Assembly: GCA_016293845.1 (NCBI GenBank)
Contig: JAEDDH010000027.1
Location: forward strand, 1 to 48,614
Length of the DNA stretch: 48,614 bases
Direction: 5' to 3'
From: Bacteroidales bacterium
GTDB taxonomy: Bacteria > Bacteroidota > Bacteroidia > Bacteroidales > UBA3824
Below, one piece after another: positions 32,468 through 39,800 of the stretch. A program made the translations under genes and the position numbers. The notes under the pieces were generated by a model, which saw only the letters and a program-made list of their open reading frames with translations, had not been told where the DNA came from and searched no databases. Within the stretch, counting starts at the first letter, position 1; each line of letters starts with the position of its first letter.

Positions 32468-32704
32468 TTAAAACGGACAACTTTTCCAAAGCGTTTTGTA
32501 TTCGATATATGTTTTGATTGGGATTACAACCCATACGACGTTTGTTATTGGCTTTCTCGTCTTTCTGTCCGGCGGAGAATGTGTTTCATACCAACGAATT
32601 TCCCAGAAAGCCAAATCATAGGAATTGGTTACAAGGTAAATTTTGAGCTTTCGTTTGCCGTGTTGTTTGTAGCAAACTTTATAACCGTATTTGTTTTCAG
32701 TCAT
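32468..32704 (-). CDS. Hypothetical ICE-associated protein
   Basis: This 78-residue basic protein overlaps the preceding gene by 4 bp (ATGA). It reads KYGYKVCYKQHGKRKLKIYL...FWEIRWYETHSPPDRKTRKP, a short strand-rich protein with two to three strands and one helix. Proteins of this look accompany pcfJ/pcfK in Clostridia elements. Function is unknown. Confidence 0.7.
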   Translation of the reverse strand: MTENKYGYKVCYKQHGKRKLKIYLVTNSYDLAFWEIRWYETHSPPDRKTRKPITNVVWVVIPIKTYIEYKTLWKSCPF

Positions 32705-33240
32705 AAGCCGTAAACCCTTTTTGCCAGTCTTGGCAAAGCTGAAAAGAAGTTGCAGTTCATAATTGTTGAGTGCAACTTCCTATCGTGAGCAAAATAGTTT
32801 CTACCGGCGTATTCGTAGCCTTGCCTTGTAAGACGTTTTAATTCGTAACGGTCGCTACCATCGTGGTGGTATCCTTCGATAATAAGATGTCCGTTACGGT
32901 CAATCACTTTAATATTATCGAGGTGCTGTATCATAGATTGAAAATCTTGGTAGCAAGTAATGAATTTACCACCCTCAACGTTGCCGTTCCATCTTCCACA
33001 AGTGCCTGTCATAAGGTAATAGCGGGTTTTGAAACTGTTTTCGAGAGCGTCTTTCAAATCTCTCCACGTTTCTTGGTTTTGGAAGTTAATTTCTTTGTAG
33101 ACTGTTTCGTCGGGAATATTTTCTTTGCAAGCCCAACCGTTTTCGTCTGCGTAGACTTCAAAGAGAAAATCTCTTGTTTCGTCGAACTTTTTGTAATTTT
33201 CCGTATCATCGTAAAGCACGATTTCTTTTGTCTTTTTCAT
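32701..33240 (-). CDS. Hypothetical protein of the accessory operon
   Basis: This 179-residue protein has an AAGGAG site before its ATG. It contains a block GTCGRWNGNVEGGKFI and a HDGSDRYELKRLT stretch, and is rich in Tyr, Asp and Lys. There is no membrane segment and no family I can name. It is coupled to the gene after it by a 4-bp overlap. It is probably a cytoplasmic protein used during establishment of the element. Confidence 0.7.
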   Translation of the reverse strand: MKKTKEIVLYDDTENYKKFDETRDFLFEVYADENGWACKENIPDETVYKEINFQNQETWRDLKDALENSFKTRYYLMTGTCGRWNGNVEGGKFITCYQDFQSMIQHLDNIKVIDRNGHLIIEGYHHDGSDRYELKRLTRQGYEYAGRNYFAHDRKLHSTIMNCNFFSALPRLAKRVYGL

Positions 33241-33251
33241 TTGAGTTCTCC

Positions 33252-33428
33252 TTAGAAAAGTTTTGAGATAACTATCTTCTTATACTGCAAGCCGTTATCC
33301 CGTCTGAATTTGCTTACAGCCTGTTTTAACGTATAAAACATATAAGATTGCAAAACGTGAGTTTCTTCGTCGTAGTAGTCAAATACGAGCGTTCTGAAGT
33401 GGTTGTAATGGTAGAATATATATCTCAT
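33252..33428 (-). CDS. Small hypothetical protein
   Basis: This 58-residue protein reads from ATG 33428, with AGGAG upstream, to TAA at 33252. It has MRYIFYHYNHFRTLVFDYYD at the start and a basic C-terminal helix (KFRRDNGLQYKKIVISK). It overlaps the previous gene by 4 bp (ATGA). The coupling, ribosome binding site and codon use support a real gene despite its size. Confidence 0.65.
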   Translation of the reverse strand: MRYIFYHYNHFRTLVFDYYDEETHVLQSYMFYTLKQAVSKFRRDNGLQYKKIVISKLF

Positions 33429-33610
33429 TCTTCAACTCTCCTGTAAACGTCATCTACATAAAACTGACATACAAACCAATTAAAAAGGGCGTGACATTTC
33501 ACACCCTTATAATCGACTATGTAATCATTGTTTCCGACTTCTTCCAAGACGGTTATTTCCGCCATTTCGCCGTTAAGCGAGTGAATGTGTGCCATTGCTT
33601 TATAACTCAT
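33425..33610 (-). CDS. Small hypothetical protein
   Basis: This 61-residue protein reads MSYKAMAHIHSLNGEMAEIT and later YIVDYKGVKCHALFNWFVC. The strand-rich pattern with a final helix resembles small conserved ICE proteins. It overlaps the upstream gene by 11 bp and the downstream gene by 4 bp, so it lies in a coupled translation chain. Function is unknown. Confidence 0.65.
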   Translation of the reverse strand: MSYKAMAHIHSLNGEMAEITVLEEVGNNDYIVDYKGVKCHALFNWFVCQFYVDDVYRRVEE

Positions 33611-33917
33611 TTGAGTCTACCTCCAAAATACGTAATTCAAGAAATTCGTGCAGATACCAGTCAAGTTTGCAGGATAGATTCCACCAAAGTTCGTGTTCTT
33701 CGCCGTCGGTAAAGGTTTCGTTGCAATCCAATTCATAGTTGTGTTGCAATTTGTCGTTTTCAAAAGCGTTTCCAGCCCAACTCATATCGGTGTTTTTTTC
33801 GTTTTCGATAATCTCATTAAAGCGTTCAACGGCTTTTTCATAAGTAGAAAAGGCTTGTGTGTCTACACCGTCGCAATCATCTGTGCAATATTGAAATAAA
33901 ACAAGATAAATTTTCAT
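33600..33917 (-). CDS. Acidic hypothetical protein
   Basis: This 105-residue, strongly acidic protein begins MKIYLVLFQYCTDDCDGVDT and ends with ELRILEVDSNEL. The first strand and the later helix (STYEKAVERFNEIIENEK) recall small antirestriction-associated proteins of ICE leading regions. Its acidity could mimic DNA, as ArdA encoded 0.5 kb upstream does. This is inference from charge and context. Confidence 0.65.
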   Translation of the reverse strand: MKIYLVLFQYCTDDCDGVDTQAFSTYEKAVERFNEIIENEKNTDMSWAGNAFENDKLQHNYELDCNETFTDGEEHELWWNLSCKLDWYLHEFLELRILEVDSNEL

Positions 33918-33926
33918 ATTTTCACC

Positions 33927-34340
33927 TCACGCAACTCTTTTAATTCCACCGCCGAACGAGCGAATACCGATTGTGCCGAATTCAGAGCAAAAGTCATCAG
34001 ATTTGTTCCAAACGTATGCGTAGGCGTAAAACATATTGCCTTGCGGATAAAGCATTTCATCCCATTCTTCTTCATGATCGGGTATGTAAAGAAAGTCGTA
34101 ACATTCGCCGAATTCCAAGTATTCGTGGGTAACGGCATATACAAGCACGTTGTATTTTTCTTCAAATTCTTTGATTTTAGCCATAAGTTCCGGTTCTTGA
34201 TATGCCCAAAATCCGCCAAAGTTTTCATAGAAACAAACGCTGTTTTTATCTTTGAAACCTTTGATATAGGGTTTGTAAATGTCCAATTTGTTCATAAGTT
34301 CGATTGCTTTTTGTTTTTTGTTTTCGATTGTAATATTCAT
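33927..34340 (-). CDS. Hypothetical acidic protein
   Basis: This 137-residue protein has an AAGGAG site before its ATG. A basic N-terminal helix is followed by aromatic, acidic segments (FYENFGGFWAYQEPELMAKI, then YIPDHEEEWDEMLYPQG) and a final FGTIGIRSFGGGIKRV. I do not recognise the family, though this kind of protein is common beside ArdA in Clostridia elements. Confidence 0.65.
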   Translation of the reverse strand: MNITIENKKQKAIELMNKLDIYKPYIKGFKDKNSVCFYENFGGFWAYQEPELMAKIKEFEEKYNVLVYAVTHEYLEFGECYDFLYIPDHEEEWDEMLYPQGNMFYAYAYVWNKSDDFCSEFGTIGIRSFGGGIKRVA

Positions 34341-34353
34341 AGTTTTTAACTCC

Positions 34354-34902
34354 TTATTGTATTTCGATTAAGCCGTCGCTGTATTCTTCTATGCCGTCAT
34401 ACTTGAAACTTTCGCCGTATCGTTCGTAGTCGATATAATCTTCAAGTTCAGACGGAATATTGTACCCGCAGCAGTCAAGCATTTCACGTCCGTAATCTTC
34501 CCACGAATAACCGCTCCAAAGGTTTATTTCATCGTCCCAGCGATCTCCACGAGCATTGACTTTTTCTTCAAAATCGTCATAACTGCGGACTTCGAGAAAA
34601 GCACAAAAGACTTTATACTTGTAATCGTCGTCAAGAACGCCCGATTCTTTTAACGTGTTGAATAACGTTTCGGGGTTGACGTAATCCCAATTCACAGAAC
34701 GGTCTGCAATACCTTCGATATCCTGTATGAACAGTTCTTCGTCAATGCCGTCAAGTTCAAAGCCTTCTTTTTTGAGTTCTTCAACGATTTCGTCCCAGTC
34801 GGAATAATCCGAAAGGTCAAGCCATTTCGAGCCTAACGCTCTTTCGTTGCATTCGTTATACGAACCCCAAGATCCGATAACAATACTAATATTTCCTTTC
34901 AT
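34354..34902 (-). CDS. ardA: ArdA-family antirestriction protein
   Basis: This 182-residue very acidic protein starts with ATG after GAGGTGAT. It carries ArdA features: a conserved start with SWGSYNECNERALGSKW, then Asp/Glu-rich repeats (DDYKYKVFCAFLE, WDDEINLWSGYSWEDYGREML). ArdA dimers mimic the shape and charge of bent B-form DNA and occupy type I restriction enzymes, protecting an incoming element. The length fits ArdA. It sits near the start of the leftward operon, as expected for a gene expressed early after transfer. Confidence 0.85.
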   Translation of the reverse strand: MKGNISIVIGSWGSYNECNERALGSKWLDLSDYSDWDEIVEELKKEGFELDGIDEELFIQDIEGIADRSVNWDYVNPETLFNTLKESGVLDDDYKYKVFCAFLEVRSYDDFEEKVNARGDRWDDEINLWSGYSWEDYGREMLDCCGYNIPSELEDYIDYERYGESFKYDGIEEYSDGLIEIQ

Positions 34903-34903
34903 T

Positions 34904-35110
34904 TCACATCACCTCAAAATCTTCGATATAAATTCTGTCGTAGTTGCAGCCGTATTCAAAATACTCACCGTTTTCGTCTTCGTATAAGTCGTAAGTTAAA
35001 ACGCTTATTTTGCCGCGATTCGTTACGGCAATCTGAACTTCGTTATCGGTTGCAAAGACAATGTTAAAAGTGATATAAGTTTCACCGTCAAAGTGTTGAT
35101 ATTCAGCCAT
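34904..35110 (-). CDS. Small acidic hypothetical protein
   Basis: This 68-residue protein has AAGGAG before its ATG. It is acidic and strand-rich (GETYITFNIVFATDNEVQIAV, ENGEYFEYGCNYDRIYIEDF). Its stop lies one base from the ArdA start, so the two are coupled. It may be an ArdA partner or another DNA mimic. Confidence 0.65.
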   Translation of the reverse strand: MAEYQHFDGETYITFNIVFATDNEVQIAVTNRGKISVLTYDLYEDENGEYFEYGCNYDRIYIEDFEVM

Positions 35111-35121
35111 TTTCTCTCTCC

Positions 35122-35394
35122 TTATACCATTTTATACCATACCGAGTATTCAACTTCGATATCTCTGCCTTCGCATTCGTAATACATAGTTACGTAACCT
35201 TTGAACTCGTTTTCTTTTCCAAGTATCGGGTGGCAATGCTGTTCAACTTCATCGAAAGCTCTCGTATAAGGCTTGCCTGTTTTTGAAACGCACTTACATA
35301 GCAACGTTCCTTCTTCGTTAAGAAATCCGAGACCGGAAATCTTGTCGTCAGAGTTGCCTCTGACTTTCTTGATTGAGTAAACAACTTTTTTCAT
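35122..35394 (-). CDS. Hypothetical protein, first gene of the accessory operon
   Basis: This 90-residue protein starts at ATG 35394, preceded by GGAGG; the frame is open further up through the leader but without a start site. It begins MKKVVYSIKKVRGNSDDKIS and has two cysteines close together (LLCKCVSKTG). The end is strand-rich (VTMYYECEGRDIEVEYSVWY). Its 5' leader contains the inverted copy of the conserved leader element described at 35410-35535. Confidence 0.65.
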   Translation of the reverse strand: MKKVVYSIKKVRGNSDDKISGLGFLNEEGTLLCKCVSKTGKPYTRAFDEVEQHCHPILGKENEFKGYVTMYYECEGRDIEVEYSVWYKMV

Positions 35395-35409
35395 TTTCTT
35401 GGAATACCT

Positions 35410-35535
35410 CCATATTTTATTTTGCCTTTCGGCAGGGGCAAAGTAGCACAGGTCGAAACTCATTTGATTTGTAAATAATGTTGCAATGGGCAATAGCAAC
35501 TACAAACTCGTTTTGAGAGAAAAATAGTGTCGTAA
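35410..35535 (-). ncRNA. Conserved leader element, inverted copy upstream of the ArdA operon
   Basis: Read on the minus strand, this leader has the blocks CTATTTTTC, GTAGTTGCTATTGCC, GACCTGTGCTAC and CGAAAGGCAA, in the same order as at 35591-35667 and 48074-48150, but with about 35 extra bases in the middle. GTAG can pair with CTAC, GTTGC with GCAAC, and TTGCC with GGCAA. The blocks run straight into the GGAGG of the first gene. It may be a structured mRNA leader or a promoter used on single-stranded DNA. The RNA type is a guess. Confidence 0.45.
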
Positions 35536-35558
35536 AAAGAAAAGAGCCAAACTCTTTC

Positions 35559-35667
35559 GAGTCTGACTCAATCAGTAAACATAAAAGTTTTAAGTGCTAT
35601 TTTTCGCGGTAGTTGCTATTGCCGCTGACCTGTGCTACAAAAGCAACAACGAAAGGCAATAAAACAT
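35559..35667 (+). repeat. Left copy of 109-bp direct repeat flanking the helicase cassette
   Basis: The segment matches 48042-48150 over 109 bp with four mismatches; the copies are 12,483 bp apart. Both start at GAGTCTGACTC, a small palindrome, and stop where the sequence after GGCAAT diverges. They frame the whole cassette with the helicase, AAA+ and RNase III-like genes, and look like the product of homologous recombination or duplication at a shared leader. Confidence 0.85.
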
Positions 35668-35728
35668 GAAGTCTTTACTTTTTGCCTTGTATAAGTCAAG
35701 CACCCGTCAAAGAGCCATTTGGCTTTTT
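35591..35728 (+). ncRNA. Candidate structured RNA with terminator
   Basis: Within the repeat, GTAG (35609-35612) can pair with CTAC (35635-35638), GTTGCT (35612-35617) with AGCAAC (35642-35647), and ATTGCC (35618-35623) with GGCAAT (35655-35660). The pairings interlock, as in a pseudoknot. A terminator, AAAGAGCC/GGCTTTTT with a four-base loop, follows at 35709-35728. No start site follows the element, so a short free RNA or an orphan leader is possible. The rest of 35395-35799 holds no gene. Confidence 0.4.
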
Positions 35729-35799
35729 CGTTGAAAGTTAAAGGCAAAACAATCTGTTCGTTTGCGTAAAATAGAACCACTAAATATTGAATTTTCATT

Positions 35800-36099
35800 A
35801 TGTGGCTTGCACAAGTGGGTAGCGAACGGCTTGATGAAATAGCCGATCCTGAAAAGGCGATACTTCGCGGGGCAGATTTTTATCGAGCGAAAGGCTATAC
35901 GGAAGGTTGGATCAATCAGCGACTTCAAACGATAGAAATGCGCAAAAAACTTACCGATGAATGGAAAGAACGCGGCGGCAAATTTGCAGGCGATACCCGT
36001 AAATGGTTTGAAGAAGAAATCGGCGGGAAAACAATATCTCCGCTCAATGCAAGCGACAGGCCCGCGCTTGATGTGAAAGATGGTAAAATAGACAAATAA
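35800..36099 (+). pseudogene. Fragment of a DinD/BRO-type antirepressor
   Basis: The 99-codon frame reads WLAQVGSERLDEIADPE and KGYTEGWINQRLQTIEMRKK, then LTDEWKERG. These are conserved pieces of DNA-damage-inducible protein D and BRO-type phage antirepressors. The BRO-N domain that should precede is missing; a stop lies four codons upstream and there is no ribosome binding site. After KERG the text jumps to a C-terminal-like part (AGDTRKWFEEEIGG...ISPLNASD), so an internal deletion is also likely. A terminator follows at 36121. This is a remnant, probably not translated. Confidence 0.7.
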
Positions 36100-36120
36100 A
36101 TATATGTGTCGGTTGTCGAC

Positions 36121-36149
36121 AAAAGGAGTCAATGATATGACTCCTTTTT
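36121..36149 (+). terminator. Rho-independent terminator
   Basis: AAAAGGAGTCA pairs perfectly with TGACTCCTTTT around a six-base loop and is followed by T residues. It ends the antirepressor remnant and isolates the downstream operon. Confidence 0.85.
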
Positions 36150-36264
36150 GTATTGTATGGTGTTTAATAAGACGAAAAGAGTAATTTATGGTACAGAAAA
36201 CAGAAAAAAACCGGTTATATCAGAAACATAAAAATCAAAATAGACTATTTTAGACGGAAACGTG

Positions 36265-36293
36265 TTGACTTTCTGTTTTTAATGTGGTATAAT
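36265..36293 (+). promoter_or_regulatory. Promoter of the helicase/HEPN/AAA+ operon
   Basis: TTGACT (36265-36270) and TATAAT (36288-36293) are 17 bp apart, a near-consensus sigma-70 promoter. The first ribosome binding site (AGGAAGG) lies 15 bp further on. The operon therefore seems to be expressed constitutively unless the first gene represses it. Confidence 0.8.
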
Positions 36294-36322
36294 ACCGTCA
36301 AACGGATAGGAAGGTGCAAAGA

Positions 36323-36847
36323 ATGACAACGAAATTATTTGAAAGACTTGTTACGAAATTTTCTATCAAGGTTACAGATTTAATTAAATATCTCGATATT
36401 TCAAAAGCGACGATCTACAATTATCGAAATCTTGAAAACTTTTCGGATATTCCTAAAGATAAGCAATATAAAATATTTTATCTTTTCGGGAAGGAAAGCG
36501 AAGATGAATTGGAACTTGTTCTCGACGAGTCCGATCCCGATATTCTCGCACAATACGTCAACAGAATTTCGAGTATTCTGAAAGACAGTATCCAAGATAA
36601 AAAGCAGTCGCTTTCTTCTGTAGAAAATCTGACAAACGAACTTGAACGATTACAAAGCGAAAATGATGCGTTAAAACAGCAATTGACTGCGGGGCAAGCA
36701 TTAAACGGACTCGATCCGTTTACGAAAAGCGTTATACTCGATAAAGTCGGCGGTATTACAAACGGTATGTCGCCTGCAGAAATAAAGGAATTTTTGGATT
36801 ATATAGATATATTCGATAAGTATCGTAAATTTACGAAGGGGGAGTAA
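36323..36847 (+). CDS. HTH and coiled-coil regulator or sensor
   Basis: This 174-residue protein starts at ATG 36323, eight bases after AGGAAGG. The N-terminus (residues 1-45) reads as a helix-turn-helix (KVTDLIKYLDISKATIYNYRN). A linker and a heptad-type coiled coil (about 95-125, ENLTNELERLQSENDALKQQ) follow, then a helical tail. It is the first gene of the seven-gene operon, directly behind the promoter, and its stop abuts the helicase start. It is likely an autoregulator; the coiled coil could also link it to the helicase. Confidence 0.7.
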   Translation: MTTKLFERLVTKFSIKVTDLIKYLDISKATIYNYRNLENFSDIPKDKQYKIFYLFGKESEDELELVLDESDPDILAQYVNRISSILKDSIQDKKQSLSSVENLTNELERLQSENDALKQQLTAGQALNGLDPFTKSVILDKVGGITNGMSPAEIKEFLDYIDIFDKYRKFTKGE

Positions 36848-36848
36848 A

Positions 36849-39800
36849 ATGGCTTACTTATATCTGAATTTCTTGGATAATTTGGATAAAGGTTTAGGTG
36901 ATAAGGCTTGGGGGAGAAACGACTTTTTCACACAATCGTTAAACGAGCAATACGAAACGCTGAAAAGAAAACTCGGTGGTTATGCGTTCGACACTCTTCA
37001 AGAATTTGTTAGATATATGTTCCCGCCTACGCCTAAATATTACAACGTATCTTTGCCTTCGTTTGACAGAGTGATGGACGAAAATAAGCGTGGAAATAAG
37101 ATTTTGCGTAATATCGTAATTCGCCCCGAAGTGGACGGATACTCTCGCTACGTTCTGCCTGAAACATACGATTTTATGGTAATCGGTGACGTAACTTTCG
37201 GTAATGTTACGGAAATATCCGTAAAAGGGATAGATTTAATAGACAAGCGAACGGTAAAATACGGTGAAAAGCGAGTTTTTTGTTCGTCACTTTGCGCTTT
37301 TGTAAAGAAGGAAATATACAACAGAAATACCGGAAATATGTTTTCGGTTCCTGATTACGGTAACAGCGAATTGTACGATTCTGTTCTTACAAACGACTTT
37401 GTAAATGAAATAGCCACCAAACTATTTCCCGTTCCGAATCCTGCCGAAGCGATTGGCATTTTTAATCAATGGTTGCGGTATATCGATTTTCGCAGATACT
37501 ATTTAGGAAAACAATCCGAGCGTTGCGAAGAAATTACGGACGTTCACGTATGCGACGCATATATGATAACGAAAGAGTCCTATCGCAGAAATGAAGAGGC
37601 TTTTTCGGGACTTCTTTTGGACGGAATTAAAGATTTCGGCAAAAGCGAGCAGATAATATTATCGAAAGAAGTGGCGGGCGCCGACGGTTTTCCGCTGATT
37701 TGCGTTGCGATAGAAAAGAACAGAAAGGAAATATTATCCGAAACGGTTGGTAGAAACGGGAAAGGAAAACCGAAGTTTGAGGTTAACCTGAACCGATATA
37801 CTCGGGACGCTATGGGGTTGTCGCCGTATCCGCCGAAATCGGACGATAAAGGTAATATCAGAAGTATCAAATCGTATCTTCTCGGTGAACGATATTTATT
37901 CGCGTACATAGATATAGAACCTGATTTATCTGCTCTCGACAAGAATTACGAAAAAGAATTGACTGCAAGATACGGAGAAATCGACAGCAAGTATAACGGT
38001 ATAATTCTTGCCGAGGTGAATCGTTATATGGCAGGCGTTTCTGCTAAAACGCAAGAAAAATACGACGCACAACTTATTGAATACAAAACAGAGCTTTACG
38101 ATAGACTTGATTCCGACGTTATAAATAATTCCGATAAAGATGTATACAAGGCATACCAAAGCGAGATTACTCAACTTATCACGCCGATTGAAACCGAAAG
38201 GAAGAAACGACTCGGCTCAATTCGTTCCAAAATAGACCAAATTAGACGCTCAAAATTGTCTACCGCCGAAAAAGACAAACAGATCGATGCTTTATACGGT
38301 GATGAATCGGCATTGAACGATGAATACGATAAGCGTATAGAAATGGCGAAGGCACAGGTATCTTTGCGTGACCATTATATTCGCCGCAATATGGCACTTG
38401 TCGAGAAAAAGCAAAAGAGTTTGGCAATACGCTGTCAGGAAGAACTCGATAAGCTTAAAAAAGAAAAGAAGAGTCAATTAGAATTTCAATATGCAGAGAG
38501 TATTGATTCCGAGAAAATCGAAATAAAGAATGTCCTACTTCAAAAATTAAACGAAGATAAGGCTGAAAAAATCGAGAATGAAACGATACGCCGTTATCAG
38601 ATTTACTTCCGTCCGCAGGATATCACGGACAAAGTAAAAGAAATCGAAAAGCAAATCGAGGAAATTGCGCCGAGGTATCTTACTTATGATAATCGTGCGG
38701 AAAAAGCAAAAATAGACAGGCAAGAAAAGGCGTTGACTTCTATTTTGGGCGGATACGTTAAAAATCCGTTCTTACCGACGTATCTTTTTTCGCCCGAAAC
38801 GCTTGCGCAGTCTTCCGTAGAAGAAATCAAAGATCCCGAGTGGTGTCTTGAAAGTTTGAACGACAGACAAAAACTTGCCGTAAAACGCGCGCTTCAAAGC
38901 GAAAGTATATTCTTGTTGCAAGGTCCTCCGGGAACGGGAAAAACACAGGTTATAGCTGAAATTACGGCGCAACTGACGAAACGCGGTAAGAAAGTTTTAA
39001 TATCTTCCGAAACACATAAGGCAATCGATAACGTATTTGACAGATTGCCTAAAATCCCCGAAATACGTCCGCTTCGTCTTATTCCGTCGCAAAACGGTAA
39101 AGAAACGAATTACAGTCCCGAAAGGCTTGTAGACAATTTCTATCTCAATATTTGCGGAAACCTTGAAAAGCAAGTAGCAAGATACGACAATTACAAAGAA
39201 ACAAGAGAAGAATTCGATTCGACGATGAAATCTCTTCGCCTCGATTACGATCGCCTTTTGAAATTGCAACGGGAGAATGCAGATACGGAAAGAAAGCGGA
39301 ACAATTTGCTTTTAGAAATAAACCGTTTAACCGGAGCAAACGAAGTTTTAAGAGAAAAACTTCTTGCCGCAAAAGAAGATACCGAAATGTATACGAGAAC
39401 GCTTAAATACGTTGAATCGTATCGTTTTTCGGGCGATGGCGCAGATCGCAACGTCTTGGATAAATACGCCGAACAAGTAGAACGCCTGTTAACGCGTTTT
39501 GCTTGTTTTGAAGAGGTAACGCTCGATAAGGTTGCCGAGCTTGTTAATGTCGATATTCAGACAATAAACAAAGAATTAGAGCGTTTTTTGAGCGAAGACG
39601 CGATTGTGGAATTAAAAAATCACCAGCGTGCTTTACGAAACGTTTTGAGCAGTTTGCGCGATCCTGATACGGACGAAGCACCGAATGAAGGAGATCTCAA
39701 TTACGAAGAGTATAAAAAGAATCAAAGCGAGTTGATTGCCGTAGGTAAAAAGATTAAAGAATACGAAAATAATTCGGAGTTCGATATTGCCGAAAGCGTG

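Noticed and set aside
33914..34228. 104-residue open frame on the minus strand
   Set aside because: It is the alternative frame of the better supported gene 33927-34340, which has a ribosome binding site and plausible composition.
35616..35798. 60-residue minus-strand frame starting MKIQYLVVLFYANEQ
   Set aside because: It runs through the repeat, the putative RNA and a terminator stem and has no ribosome binding site.
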